NCBI GenBank assembly: GCA_025024175.1
Contig: QCXZ01000137.1
Coordinates: forward strand, 74,214,680 to 74,278,679
Origin: Rhyzopertha dominica
Lineage: Eukaryota; Arthropoda; Insecta; Coleoptera; Bostrichidae
Direction: 5' to 3'
Length of the DNA stretch: 64,000 nt
Below are positions 9,625 to 23,433 of the stretch, piece by piece (position 1 is the first letter of the stretch; each line of letters starts with the position of its first letter). The notes beneath the pieces were generated by a model. The model was not told the origin of the DNA, ran no database searches, and saw only the letters and a program-made list of their open reading frames with translations. Made by a program: the position numbers and the translations under genes.

Positions 9625-12600
9625 GTCGTCTTGTTTACAGTGAAACACAAAATGATTATGGGATGTAGTGTTTTATATTGTCTTTTAATATAACAAGTTA
9701 CAATAAGTTAAACTGAAGTATAATGTTTCACAAGTTATTTATTTATCTTTTAAATATTTTTAAATGTACCTTAGCTTGAGTTTTGCTAAATTCGTTGTTT
9801 AACATTCGATTTGCAAAATTTACGGTGGCTTATAGCAGCCAAACAACTAAATCGCTGGTAGTTTCATAATTGATATATTGCGCTAAGTATTGTTATTATA
9901 CGTAAGCTAATTTGGTGCTTATGACATTAAACTGAATGAAGGGTATTTGCGGCTTTATTGCTTGAAACGAAAATAAAAGCTAACGTTTACCCAGCAGCAA
10001 TAGTTGTGCTGCATATGTGTCGTTAATTAATCCACCCCTTATGGTGCGCCATCTATGTTTCAGTTGTTTGGTATCCTTAGTGGCGTTATCCGTACTTCAG
10101 AGGATATTATTCAATATAATGTAGGTAATAATCCGTAGTAGGTGCATAATTTTGAGAAACTGAAGCAGAATGAAATAAAATTGTTTCTTCAAGTATCAAA
10201 CTTCCTCTATACCTATACTAAATCAGTTTTCTACTTCGTTAATTTTTGTTAATGGAGTGTTTCCTGTATTCTCGATATTAAAGTCTGTAAATAGCTAATA
10301 TCAACCCTAAAATCATGATAAGTGACGACGTCTTTAAGTACGTTGATGAAGAATTTAGAGCGTCACTTTAAAAATATCTTCCAAAGGGATCATGTTTTCT
10401 GAACCAGAATTCATTCATATGTGCCGTATCAAACGCTAATGCGCTTTTAGTTTAGTTTCAGTTGCTTACAACAGAAGCAGCAGCCTAATGTTTGAATAGC
10501 AGCTGACAAAAATAAAGAATAAACAGACTCAGAATGGGAAGAATCTGGTAGTGAAGCATTACCTAGAATTGCCATGAGTTAAATGTTAAAGCAGTGGTTT
10601 AGTTAAAATTTGTTAAAATAAAACAGTGGCGTGAAGTTTTGTCTATTTCATTGCCTAATTTTATCCATATTGCCGCATACTTTTAAATCCATCCTTGGGT
10701 ACCCTCCTCAAGCAATCAAATTTTTTTATCATTTTATTATCTGAAAATGTTAGTTATTTATACCTCCATTGATAAGTACTTCTAAGGCAGTTTTATTTTA
10801 TATCGCATCAAAGTATGTTATGATTTTATTTAAATTAAATTAAATTAAGTTTAAAACGACAATTGTTAGTTTTAAACTGAAATATGAGCACATCGGTCAA
10901 TAATATATCATTAAACATTAAACCCCATTAGTCGAAACACATTTGCGCTTTCTCCAGTTTACCTTTATTAAAATTTAACTTTAAAAAATAACTCAAATAA
11001 ATTAGATAGTTGCAGCTCAGCAACTCTTAATAGGTTCCTACTGCAGAAAAACAGTAAAAAAACCTAGGGAAAAACCGATTGTAAATGCCACCACGTTATC
11101 TTTGCCAACCACGGTAGAGCATAAATCTATCAAAATTCCTTTGGAGTTAACAACAGAGTTTAATCGGTTAAAACTTGGCTTTTACCGTCAATAATACTAT
11201 CAAAAATCTATTAGGAAACCCGAGGTAAACAACAAGGCAGATGATGAAAAAGATAAAATAAATATTAATTTGTGAAATACAATGTAGTAGTTGTAACCTT
11301 AAATAAGATATTAGGCAGACTCATTTCAGATTTTGGAGGTTTGATAAATCGTGTGTCGTCTAATATTAAAGACACAGCTCACCTCATAACTTTAAAAAAC
11401 TTAAAACTAATTAAACAAACGGAACTGAACGCGTTTAAAAGCCTATTTATTAAAAAAATAAAGGTACTTTAACTAAATCAAATTAAGGTCAGATTTCGAA
11501 ATTCGTATTGTTTGAACTAATTAGATAGAGGATTCACTCAAGCATGAAAATCAAATAGTATAAATAAGGGTGTTTTATTACAACTTGGCGAGAATATCCT
11601 CCAGTTAAATCCAGCAGACATTTAAAGAAGTCGCTTATTCTACTGAAGATGGCCGTTTAGCTGACGAAACACGTATAAAGTTTTTCTAATTTACTGCCGT
11701 TGGGATTTTCCATTATAGTTTAATTAGAATAAAAACTATGCTTAGCTCATATTTTATTTACACACATCACATGTTTGAAACCACGCTGTATGCTGTCACT
11801 TCACAGTTTGTCACTTGAGGCATGAACAGAACCGATGTTGTATTTGATAATCCCACGATTTTCTCTGATATATCACTTATGATTTCCTTTGACCCCCGGA
11901 TATCCTTTTAATATACTCCGATATCCTTAGAGTGGTTTACTCCTTGGTGGCTACATCCAGTAATTTTCGACGCAGCAAGCTTTAAAAAATTGGAATATGC
12001 GTGTTTAGTTCTGATTAAATTGCATGAGAACGTTATACCTACATTATTTTACAGCATTTAGTAAAAAAGCTACAAGCGCAATATTTTAGGTGCCAAACTG
12101 CTGGATTATGCGTATTTCGAGCGCGGAACAAGAATACCTCAAAATCTGGAGTGTGCCGTGCTATGTTAATAATACCCCAAATTTCACAGTCCAAATGTAT
12201 ATATGCGCATTTTTCCAAATTTACGATGGTCCCCTCCACGCCCATAAACGAAATGGGAAAAGGAGAGCGGAACGGGGACAAGAAAAATAGCGGGCAAAAT
12301 GTAATGCGCGCTATACGATGGATGGATAGGGCCGTTACGCCCCCAGCAGTGAACACCGGTGCACATTGATTTAGCGTCACGAGTTATGCCGTTTCGTACG
12401 TGCTCCACTGATTTATTCCGCATGAAGTTAATCTAGTGTCAAGTGACATGTCATCGTGGTACACCACACACATACCGTGCATTATTCCGGGGCGTTGCAG
12501 TTTTTGGTGTTGGCCACCACTTTCATTTTTTTCTAGCTAGTGTTTCAAACGTGAGTGGAACGGTTTGTAACGTTTCCGCCTTATTTTTTTAACATGAGCA

Positions 12601-12642
12601 AAAATTAAATCTAATATTCTACAGGTCACTTCCTTTAGGAAG

Positions 12643-12880
12643 TAGTTCCCATAATGGCAGCTAGGTGGCTTTGTCATCGTGTCAGTGTAATGCTGACGGA
12701 TGGCATTGCCATCTAAATTTTTACTTACAGTATACCAATCCTTTGCTGTATATGTAAAATCAGTTCTGTGCCATGCTGTCTGCACTAGACCTAAACTGCA
12801 CCGATTAGCTATAATGATAGCGAAATAGATCTATCTGCAGTTGGTTGCGGTGCAGACAGCATAGCATAAACATGCATTTT
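12643..12880 (+). repeat. About 240-bp dispersed repeat, copy 1
   Basis: Near-identical in layout to 23535-23775. Shared parts include GCTAGGTGGCTTTGTCATC and a hairpin whose arms read GCTGTCTGCAC and GTGCAGACAGC. It has no TIR and no open frame of note. The second copy shows it is an insertion unit. Confidence 0.75.
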
Positions 12881-13965
12881 AATTTTAAATTCTCTAATCC
12901 GTAATCAAACGTCTTACTATGTCGCTTCGTGATTTAGAAACACTTGAAGATATTAGAAAAACATACTATATACTGCAACTCGCACTAGACTCCAAAATGA
13001 TGAGAAGACGAAATCGACTCCCATATATTTAAAAACGAGTAGTAAGATATTTCGAATGGTGGAACAGTATAAAAATAAATCAACCCAGTTTGTTTAAATC
13101 CCTTAAAAGTCCAATAAAATAGTTACATATTGATGTTGTACTAGAAATGGAAAACAAATTAACGTTTTCATTAATTTTACAGTACCATGATGAATTTAAA
13201 AAAGAGTGCTGGACGCAATAGCTTTCAAATATTCTCTTCTTTTTGTCGCAGTATATTATTTTGTTACATAATGCGTTATCCAAAGAAACTGTTATCATCA
13301 TAGTCGTCCTCAACCAGACTAGGGCTCTTGTTAGCATACATGTTTTTTCCTGCACCTTGTAAATAATTTCTGTCCTGTATTTATGGTATGATGTTCTTTA
13401 TTAAATTAAAACAGGTGTGTATAAATTCACAATTTCTGTGCAATGTATTTTATTACGTAATCAGAGATAGCTTCCTTGAAGTGATTACTTTATATCTCTG
13501 CTTATTAAAAAGTTATGATTTATCTCTTACGTTTCCTTCCGTCAAATTCCACCAAAAATGCCAAAAAATTATAATAAGGAGTAGCACTCTTTTCTTTAAT
13601 AATTTCTTGTCCATTTGTTGTTGATTTCTTTAGTATAAGCTCCTTCATTTTCTAGAACAAAATGTATATTTTCTAAAACTCACCATAAATTATAGAATTA
13701 GCGATTCCTCAAAGTACTGCACACAAAACAGTGATATGGAATTAGATTTGGCTATATAGAAGGGATCCGTGGCACTACACGCAGTATGTCTCTACAAAAT
13801 TTCCTTTTGTACTTCAGTATGTCTACATCTTCTAAATCACATCTGTCAAAGCTTTACTTATCGATGTGCTTCGAAATAATATAAAACAATTATTACATTT
13901 TTGTCTATTAGTTTAAACTCATTATTATTGTTTACTGTTTGCTACTGACATCTGTGTCCCAATTC

Positions 13966-14620
13966 AAGAAGACCGAATTCGAAGAGTTGTGTGTGAAATT
14001 TATGACAAAAAAATTGTGGCTACAGTTAGCTCGTTGTACAAAGATATAATTGAGAAGAACATTGTGTCATGCAGTGGAAATACTTTTCGTTCCAGAGTAA
14101 TAATAAAATAAACTATTCAATTGATAGGGACGTGGTGGCAAGGTGGCGACATGGTAAATACAATTACATGTAAATACAGGAAATCAAACAATATTGAGAA
14201 GAAGATTTTTGTTTAGAGGAGACTTGGTTTGATACGCATGAAACAAGTCCAAAAAAGACGGCTCTAGGAAATGTGCTTTAAATATTCCAGGTTCTAAAGA
14301 TAAAAGAATTTCAAATTTGCATGTCGGGAGTGAAAATGGATTTGTGCCTAATGCATTACATATAGTGTGTAATAGTTTAAAAAATGCTAGCGCGGACTAT
14401 CCATTCTGGCATGACTGCCGAAGTTTTTGAGAGTGGTTCAGAGAAAACCTAAAAAATATTGTGTTTGATAATGCCAGTTACCATTCTGTACTAGCTGATA
14501 AAGTTCCAATAACAGCAGTAAAAAAGCGAATTCCTAATAAATGAAGAGTTATATTTTGAAGGCCATACACAAAAGGAATTATTGGAAGTTGTTCGCACAA
14601 AAACGTATGAAAAGAAATAA
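13966..14620 (+). pseudogene. Decayed DDE transposase
   Basis: Several frames must be combined to read a transposase-like protein. The parts are RIRRVVCEIYD, HVGSENGFVPNALHIV, EWFRENLKNIVFDNASYHS (an acidic residue followed by Asn-Ala-Ser-Tyr-His, as in many insect DDE endonucleases) and KELLEVVRTKTYEKK. Stops and frameshifts are frequent. The family is a DDE endonuclease found repeatedly in insect genomes. I cannot place it more exactly. Confidence 0.6.
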
Positions 14621-14639
14621 GAAATCAGTCAGATCAGAG

Positions 14640-15590
14640 ATCGATCAGGCATTATGTCAACAGTCCAATATGGCTGACAGAGGACAGATCATCGCGGATG
14701 CTATAGCAGCCTTGACGAAATTAGTCTACTGAGCCTTAGATAGGTCTTAACATTTTTTAGCTGTTTTTATAGATTTGAGCAAAGTATTTGATATATTCTG
14801 CCACTCAATATATTTATTATTCATAAGCTGGAAAGGTGTGGATTCCGAGGACGCATCAAAGAAATCTTATTAACCTTTTTACATGACATATAGCAACGAG
14901 TAAAAATTGGGAATACTTATGGCGACTGGGAAGTAATAAATTACGGCATGTCGCAAGGAACCGCTTTAAAACCGCTTATATTATATTATATACATGTGTC
15001 AATGACTTAATGCTTCAAGACGCTGCAGGTAACGTGATATGCTGATTATATGTTATATACTATACTGCATCTTTGTGAAAACAGCTGTTTCATTATTCAG
15101 AGGCGCACACTGACAATATCAATAAACGGTTTACATAAAACTCCATAACAGTAAACACAGAACAAAACAAATTCCTGCCTTGATCCTTCGTGAGTGCAGG
15201 GATGTCAGCTTCTGCAATTGTAGGAGAATTGAACGAGTGGACAGTGTTTGCTACTTGGGCGCGGAATGAGACTCTCAGTAAAGGTAGAACCACCATGTTC
15301 ATAAAACAGTACAGAAATTGAGATATTTTGAACTTCAATCAGTCGCCCGTGGTCTACACTGTTTTATTTCAGTCGGTGTTAGAATAAGACACAATTGCGT
15401 GCTAACTCCGATAGAGACTGTTGTGTCGTAGGTCGAAATATGTAGTAGACTGGAAAAACAGTTTGTGTTAGGAAATGTTAGTTTTGACATTGTATAAAAA
15501 TAAATAAAAAACTTGTAGAAATTACTCTGGTCTTCTGCTAAACTTGCAAATATACAAGAGAGACCATCATTCACTTCATTTCATTTTGAA
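14640..15590 (+). pseudogene. Decayed LINE reverse transcriptase (5' part of the relic)
   Basis: Frame-mixed remnants of a non-LTR reverse transcriptase: FLAVFIDLSKVFD (motif A region), MSQGTAL (the PQGS-like turn before motif C), then a thumb-side segment RRIERVDSVCYLGA. The YADD-like box is destroyed. Stops are common. The relic is interrupted at 15606 by the hAT element. Confidence 0.65.
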
Positions 15591-15605
15591 GACTATAGCG
15601 CATAG

Positions 15606-16677
15606 TAGTGTTGTCAATAATGTAAGTACCGATAGTCTGCAGCGCCGCAGCACAGCGCGGTCATTCAGTATAACGATTAAGCAGTAACGACTAAAATAAC
15701 CAATAAAGAAGGAATCGGTTCGAATTCGATCGGTAACGACTGCGGTATGATACGTGAATCGATTGTAGATAAAATGGAAGGTAGTTAAAGGCCGGTAAAA
15801 GTAGTAGGTAATGAAGTAAACATTCAAAAGATGGAGCTTGGAATTAAGTTTAAAAATATTATAGTCCAGCTGAATATTGTTTATTTCGTTCCAACAGCAT
15901 TTAATAATATTTGATCTGCTTTGCTTACAGTAAAGTGAGATCATCTGCCATAATCTTGAAATAAATAACAAAAGTTCCAGTTCATTGGGTATAATACCCT
16001 GATTAATTAATTTTTAACGAATTCCGGAATCGTACGGAATATCACCTTGCGTAGATGTTTGTCTTTGCTTTTATAGAAGAGTGATACCAATCGCATGCAT
16101 ATTTGAATAAGTTGAAAAGATAAGGAAATATTAAGTAACGAAGCTTACCTTTACCTAAGCTAAGTTTCACGCTAGCTTTTGGTAGTGTTGTTTTAGTGTC
16201 TTACTAAACGCATATGATAATTGGCTTTTATGATATCCCAATGTTTGTTTTTCTCTTTAATATAAGAATACTGTTAAAGAAAAAATACTTCAGTTACGAC
16301 TGACGCATTGGCTTAATATGTAGGTATATTTTTACTTTTGGTAGTACTGTTTTATCTCTTTAACGGCAAAATAATAGTTATAATAAAAAAATGTAACAAA
16401 TCCCATGTCAGTAGTCAGTAGTCAGTACAGACATCCCTATTTAACTACATATCAAACAAAAAATATTATCTTATTTATTTATCATTGCTTTTATTCTTAG
16501 TTATATATAACTGCACTTATTACTTATTAAATTTCAAACGCGGCTACAATAATCCTACGTGTCGGCGTGGAATACGGTACCTTCCGTAACCACGATTACT
16601 TTAGGAGTAACGATTACTAGTTACACCAGTAACGAGTAATCGCGATTACATAAAAGTAATCGGATTTGACAACACTA
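15606..16677. mobile_element. Non-autonomous hAT element, 1072 bp, with 8-bp target duplication
   Basis: Starts TAGTGTTGTCAA and ends with its exact inverse, TTGACAACACTA. It is flanked by the perfect 8-bp direct repeat GCGCATAG at 15598-15605 and 16678-16685. Subterminal segments are rich in TAATCG and GTAACG motifs, especially at the right end. No transposase frame is visible, so it depends on an autonomous hAT source. Confidence 0.92.
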
Positions 16678-16685
16678 GCGCATAG

Positions 16686-19600
16686 ACCCCACAATTATTC
16701 GTTAGAGGCCCTGTGACAGGAATGTGGTGTACACTCAGTAAGAAAGCTGTTATTTAGGACAACAGTTAGGTACTGTTGCAGACTTAAACTAGTGCTACCC
16801 ATGCCTATAAGTTCCGTTTAGATCTACAACCATCGGCCAGCGCTGCTTCGATTATGTTGGATCGAAAATGTTAATGCAATGCCAGCAAACATGAGAAGTT
16901 GTCTACCCAGGGCGGTGTTCATCTACAACAAAAAAATGGTGGCATATAATCAGTGAAGCATACTTGATGAGCATCACATGTACTTAAACAACCTGGCTCT
17001 TTCTTGTAGACCAAACTTAATTTTGATTACTTTAATGCCTTGTGTTTCTATCTTTTATTTTGCAATATGCCACACTAAAGCACCTGTGAGTGCTTATACG
17101 TGGTGTTGTTTATTTAATTATTGTTTATTAGTAGTATTTGGATTTAATTATGTGAAGTTAAAAATTTATATTAAATATAGATAAAAATTGATGATCACGA
17201 CCTGTTTATTTAAGCTATCCTAAATCGTAATATTATACAGGGTTTCTATAAATGATTCATGCAACGCGGGCGGTGTTGCTTTCTGAATTCTTTGTGCCGC
17301 CCTTTAGTAATTGATGCCAAGCTACAATATGCACGGCGATAGAAGTTGAAGGTTGCAGATCAACGTCACCCCACATTTCCGAAATGTGGGCTTTCTGCAA
17401 CCTATTAATTATCCCACAAAACACTACAGAATATGTTGAAAATACATACTCCCAGGCGTTTTCTCATATTAAAATATATCAAATAATTCAATAAACGACA
17501 GATGACAAGTAAGCAATAGTTGTGTTCACCTTTCTGAAAAGCGGCAAACTGATTTAATCGATAATTTTCATATGCATGAACCCTGTACATTTATTAAGCA
17601 ATGCATGATAATAAATTATAACATATTATGATGAATGAATAATTCTACATTAAACTTTTAGAATAATATAGTTTTTTAAAGTCATCATTTTAAGAAACAT
17701 ATACTTTATTACACCATTGAGCATGTTGCAACAAAACCATATGTCATCCAGTAATCACATGCATTATTTCATGGTATGTCACCAGTAATTTCTTTTTTTG
17801 TGTGGCTCAAATTTGTAAATGCAAATTATGTCCAGCATCGAGCAAGTTTATTGTTGGTGGTTTGTAAATGTACTATCCCTGGTTATGCACGTCCATTACG
17901 TTTAATGATGCACATGCGGCCTTATTTATAGTTATTGCGAGTGGCACTCTTCAGTATTAGCTCTGAAAATAAATGTGACATGATTTAAAGCGTAAAAAGT
18001 TAATGTCAGGTATAAACGAAGGGAAACATTTTGGGTGTATTCTGCTTTTACACATATAAACTAATTTATTCGTTTTTTGGCACCATATACATTTCACTCA
18101 GCAAGAAATATAAAACAACATTCCTTCGTAAGTTCACGGATCTAAAATAATATATGAAACTCCGCAATCACCATTTTAATACTTATTGTAGGACATACTA
18201 CAGGACAATATCGCTTCTCATTCAGTCTTGAGGTGAGAAAATAACGTCACAAGAATTTTATAGTGATTGCTTAGTTTACCTCGTACAAAGTTTCGTATGT
18301 ACAAATATTAAACAGTCAGTCAGTTCCTCATTCGCTAATTATTTTAGTGTGAAGCACATCATACAAAACGTAATAAACAATTTTCTTTGTAACAACTTAA
18401 TCGTTTATAGGAAATAACATTTTTTAACAATAGATTTGCCTAAAGAAAACTACAACATGATAAAGAGACATGTACATTTCTACAATGAGAAAATATTTAC
18501 AACGAATGTTATGGCAAAGGGTGATGGTGCGGCCAGCTCAAGTATACTTCTATGATACCTCACGCACATCATGCTCTCTTTACAAAACAAACAAATGTTT
18601 ACAAAATCATTAATCTACCACGCTATTCAAACAACGTACAGTTATGCGCCAGTTTAATTCTAAATGCAGCGGAGAATAGGAGTGGGGTGAACTTGAACGA
18701 GCTCGAGCATCTTCACATGCAAACTTTGATCGTTACGAACTTATTTGAGGCGATCTATAGCAAAACGTCTGCCCCAGCATTACAGNTTGCGTCNATTTTA
18801 CAGCCAGTCTCATGCCTGGAGTAGTTCTAAACGATGTTCGTCAAATTTAGTGGCGACAGATTACCGAAACGTGTGGTTCGCAGAACAATGGATCTTGTGT
18901 GTTTGCCAGAGATCCACAAGATCCAATTTACAGATACCACGAGCGATTGTAAGAATGCAACGAACGGGCAATACTGGATCAGGACAAGATATCTTCATTA
19001 ACTGTGGAGAAGGAAACTATTCCAATAAAGGCTAACTGCACTGAACGCAGAGCTTGCAATGGACCTGTTCACTAATTCAACTTAGTTTTTTTTGTAGACG
19101 TCATATTTGAAAATAACACTATTAGATCAACGATATATTTTTGTGATTAAAATATAGGTAAATATACACTTGGTCGGTTTCGTCGGGAATAAGTACAAAA
19201 ATAACAAAATACTGTTTAATAATCTAAAACAATGAAATTTAAAATGGTTTCCAAAATGTCGACAATATGTTTACTTATCCGCAGACATCATCTAGACATG
19301 ATAAAAATGTAGTTTCGTAATCGCAATCTGTGGCAACAGTTTTCAGCAATTAATTGAGCCTACGCAATACTTATTTTAAATAGTTTTTTCTTTACATTTT
19401 TACATCAATTTTTCTAATTTGGCATCTATAAAAAATGAAGTTGGAGGTGATAAGTGGTGGACGAAACGTCGAAGTATATATTTTTGTTAGAACGCTTGGA
19501 TAGATAATAAACTAATGCTGCCATATCCTTTGCTTATTAAAAGAGTTGCATTTTTTTAATACCTTAAAAACAGTTTAAACTGAGTTCAGATTCGAAAATG

Positions 19601-21630
19601 GCAGGAAATTCAGCAACCTTGCTTCCATTTAAGTTATGCTTTGTCCCTTACCGTTTAGAATATCACATAATAGAAACCAGAAAGTAAACGCAACATTGTT
19701 CAAGACACTTTATCCGTAACATTAGTTATACTAACTGCTACTAACTTTGTCAATTTTAAAGGGATGATGATGATTTCCGAAAATGGCAGTTGAAAAGTAA
19801 TTTTGCCTTAAAATGATATTGATGAAAAGCTTTAGAAATATACCATCTGGATCATTTTATTTAATTGCATACTTAATCTTAATGATTAAAAATAATTGTT
19901 CTCCATTATGAGTTTGTTGCGCCTAATTAATTTTGGTTAAATTCTGTTTTGTTTTTAATAAAAATATATCAAATTTACAACAAACCTGAATTAGAAAGCA
20001 TCTTATTCGGGGATATCATAATGCTCTAGGGCGTAATAGTTTTTAGTGCCCTAGGATGTAAAGGGCTTCATAATATATCTCGCATCTAAGAAAAAATCAT
20101 AAATAATGAGGTGAAACTTGTAAGTTGTAATACATCGATAAAACCGAAAAAAGCCCTTACATCCCCATGAAAATGTTAAAACTCGACTTTTATGTTTAAT
20201 ACTTTCCGACTAAGTTAGGAAAAAATTTATATCCCGAAAGTAAATATTCCAACACATACGTAGTCTGCAAACAATGACTCTGCGAGTGCAAGTAACAAAA
20301 AACCTTACTCTCTTGCAGTCGACGAGTACAGATAGATTGATATACCTAGAGGTAGTGCCACGATCACTCTTCCAGTTCCCGGTGATGCATCTTAATCGGT
20401 CAAACATACGGTTTGCAGTAGTCGGTTTACGCTTTCATTTATTATTGTTGCTTTATCCTCTTTCTTAGCACAAGAACCACATTTTTTAAGAAATAGTATA
20501 TTGAGTTTCGTGATGTTATTAATTTTCTTACAAAGCAGGAGAAATATTCAAACCGTAATTTATAAGTGATCATGTTTCCTTAAGCTATGAACACCGCGGA
20601 AGACCAAATGACGCGACACTTCAAATGGTGATAAAAGTTGAATTTGTTATAGATAATGGTCGACTATAGCTAAAACTGTCCCAAAAATATTCACACTTCA
20701 ACAACTGTCTTGAAAATTTTTCATGAAAGTCATTGCGATGGGTTTTGAAGCCTCAAATGAGCAAAAACTATACCGCATTCATTGTTTTCTTTGTTTCTCA
20801 TATTTTTTTTTGTTTTCTTATACATACACTTATATGACTTCTCTTGCGACTTTTCCTTGTCCCATGAGAGTGGCAAAAAAAGTCCAAAGGTTATCGCCGT
20901 TGGAAGTCGACAGAAAATAAGAACCGAAGAATTATTTATCCCATGTAACTTTTATTTCCCTGTCGAGTGTACCGGCGTATTTTGGCTCTTTCTTTGTTAA
21001 TAACGAGGAAATACTAACTCATCTCGAGCAATTTTGCTCGCAGCTTACAAACCCAATGGAATGATTTACATAAAATTAAGCAATAACGCAAATATAAGTA
21101 TGACATAACAGAAAGTACCTTCCTACTTAAAAATGCAATCCTCTAAGTGGAAAAACAATTACGTTTTCTAATATTGGCGCATTAACTTTTTGACGCTAGA
21201 CAGTACCAAATATAACATTTTAATGAATAATGGAAAAATTATAAATACCCGAATATGTTTCAGTACCGTTGAAGTTCTTGGAATTTTACACGTACCTCCT
21301 TACCGCAAAAGTCTGCAAATACAAGTTTTTAAAACTAATAAAGTGGCAAAAATTATCCACAAAGTTTGAAATCTGTTGTTGTTATGAACGCTAGTTTCAT
21401 CTCTATATTAAGCTACCAATTCAAGATAGAAGTGGATTAAGTTCCTCCACGATTAAGCCAAGTGCAGTGCTGGTGCAAAATGGGGATTGCAAAAATTAGA
21501 AAAAAGACCTTGGACCTTTAAAATCATTAATAGAAAATATCGGCAAAATTAGCGGGAGTTAATAGAATAAGTATACTTGTTGACAAGGCCAAACAAACAT
21601 CTATATTTTAGTTCTATAAAGCGGATTTAG
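16686..21630. other. Intergenic stretch, no supported gene
   Basis: Mostly AT-rich sequence. Bases 16690-16970 may be the continuation of the LINE relic beyond the hAT insertion, but no motif proves it. Bases 18550-19035 are open in several frames without a recognisable domain. Near 19440-19480 a GACGAAACGTC motif recalls the ends of Penelope-type elements. Confidence 0.5.
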
Positions 21631-21639
21631 AAAGAAATC

Positions 21640-22190
21640 TACTCAGTCATGAAGCAAAAGAAGCACGATAACAAGTGTTATTTGCCCTCAGATTGGTATG
21701 ACATTTTTAAGTTGGCGAAGTAAATTACACGCAAATAATAACATTTATAATAGGTCAGCGAAAAATGGGTGAAACTAAATTGGAGTACTGTAGTGTGAAA
21801 AGTTTTTGACAAAAACGACAATGGTCCTAAACTTTTACATGAGTGAATGGTGGCCATGTATGGGCAAGATGCGCCAAATTATTTGAAAGTTAAAGTTTGG
21901 TGTATGGAAAATGATAACGCTGGATATATTATATATTATACCAGAAGAGAAACAGACGAGGAAAGATTGCGCAACAAAATTTGACCGCTTTACAAGATGA
22001 CAATGACTTTTTCTCGACGATCGCCTTCTTTTTAATATGAAATATAAAAAAATTGTTGAAAGAGAAAGGTTTAAATCAGACGAACTGTTGAACTACCAAA
22101 AGTTATTTCTTGACGGAATGACACAGCTGAAGAAAAGTTGGGATAAATGCTTTAGTGAAGAAGGAAGCTATGTTGAAAAATATTGTTAAA
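21640..22190 (+). pseudogene. Mariner-like transposase relic (C-terminal part)
   Basis: The clearest segment, near 22090-22190, reads QKLFLDGMTQLKKSWDKCF then EEGSYVEKY. This fits the C-terminus of mariner-type transposases (pattern L..RW.KCI...G.Y.E). Upstream pieces are broken by stops. No terminal repeats were identified. Confidence 0.45.
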
Positions 22191-23237
22191 ATTCAGTGAG
22201 TCTTTTTTCATACTTAGGTAAACTTCTTTCTATATGCCTACGTACTACGTTTTATCGTTGCATGATTACCAAGGGTTAGTTTTCATGTGATTATTAGAAC
22301 TCGTATTCCCTAGTAAGCTAATGACGGCAATCAGAGCCTACAGGTCAAATTTAACGCTGCTAACTTTGATCTGTAAATACTTAAAGCTTTGGATAACTTT
22401 GTCGTGCTCAGAGGTACATCTTCTGGACGTCTCAATAAAAATTAGGACAGGGCAGAAAAATATTTTGGGAAACGTTTGACATTCCTTATCCTAAACACTC
22501 TTTTTATATATTTATGTTTAAAAGATATCATAAAATTAATTCTGGGTATCTTTTAGACTCACTTTAACGGACATTTCTGATGGAACCGCCAGTATCTGCT
22601 GATTTTCTCTGTATTTTACAAATAAGACGATACTATCACTTTTAATTCCTCATAATATGTAGTGAAGTTATTTCTACAAGCGAATAGAGTGCCCCATCTG
22701 CCTTACTCGCTGCATTTAGAATCGATTTACAGGTTTCTTCTTTGGCAACAAGCCTAAATAAAAAGTATCGGACTACTTTTAAACGTCAGATCCTTTCAAA
22801 TAATCACCACAAGTCATTTTGAATCATTCGCACAAGAGACACATTTGTGTCTACCAAAATAGCACACAACAACAACTATGCTGTGTGATATGTTCGCAAG
22901 AATTAACAAATCGTTCCCATATGCCACCTTGAGCTAAAATTGTCCGTTCAAACCTGCAACCATCACTCACTCGCGCCTCACTTCGAATTTATCCAGAGAA
23001 AACAGTTTTAACCAAAGTTCGGGAATAAGTTGCTCCTTATGAACCCTGATACAAGAAGGTGTCGTTAGGGAACACTATATACTTCTCTGCCCCGAAACAG
23101 AAGTTCTTCCACGGGATGGGATGATGGATGGATATCGGATTCACTGCCCTAGCACAGCCGTATTAGTCTGTTTGAGCTGTCGGCGGATCTTTCATTAATC
23201 TAGGCCGCGGACCGCAGGTGCGGAGGAACTAGTGGTA

Positions 23238-23362
23238 TCACCGGATGCACTGGGGCAGCAGGCCGCACACGGCTAGCGCCAGCAGGACCGGCCGATGGGG
23301 AACCCCCGAAGAGAACACGCCGCTCGCTTGAGAACGGTGACCCCTAGCTGGCTCCGCTAGAC
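23238..23362 (-). CDS. Last coding exon of lachesin/DIP-like Ig gene (GPI signal)
   Basis: On the minus strand the exon follows TTCCCTTTCAG and begins in phase 1, matching the donor of 27412..27468. It encodes 40 residues and stops at TGA (plus 23238-23240). The peptide starts LAEPARGHRSQASG, has a small-residue cluster FSSG, and ends in the hydrophobic run VLLALAVCGLLPQCIR. That is the layout of a GPI-attachment signal, as in lachesin, IgLON and DIP proteins. The exon stands out as GC-rich against its surroundings. The 3' UTR must lie below 23238; its end was not found. Confidence 0.85.
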
Positions 23363-23433
23363 CTGAAAGGGAATTCTGTTAGTANCTATGGTTACCAATA
23401 CATCAGTAGCGACATTTTNGCAATAAGCAGAAC

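Larger units (their letters stand above)
8282..13965. other. Intergenic AT-rich stretch with repeat pieces
   Basis: No convincing gene. The listed MITE (9409-9624) and dispersed repeat (12643-12880) lie here. Around 11636-11690 there is a fold-back-like motif reading CTGAAGATGGCC then GACGAAAC, which resembles the termini of Penelope-type elements. The patch at 12040-12420 is less AT-rich and open in several frames on both strands, but no frame shows a domain, so it is left uncalled. Confidence 0.6.

Noticed and set aside
12039..12423. Overlapping open frames on both strands
   Set aside because: No frame has domain-like composition or start and splice support. Openness on both strands is more likely chance.
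18550..19035. Possible CUB-like or other coding exon
   Set aside because: The minus strand reads CILTIARGICKLDLVDL, faintly CUB-like, but stops interrupt it, there are two N positions, and no splice-consistent frame exists.
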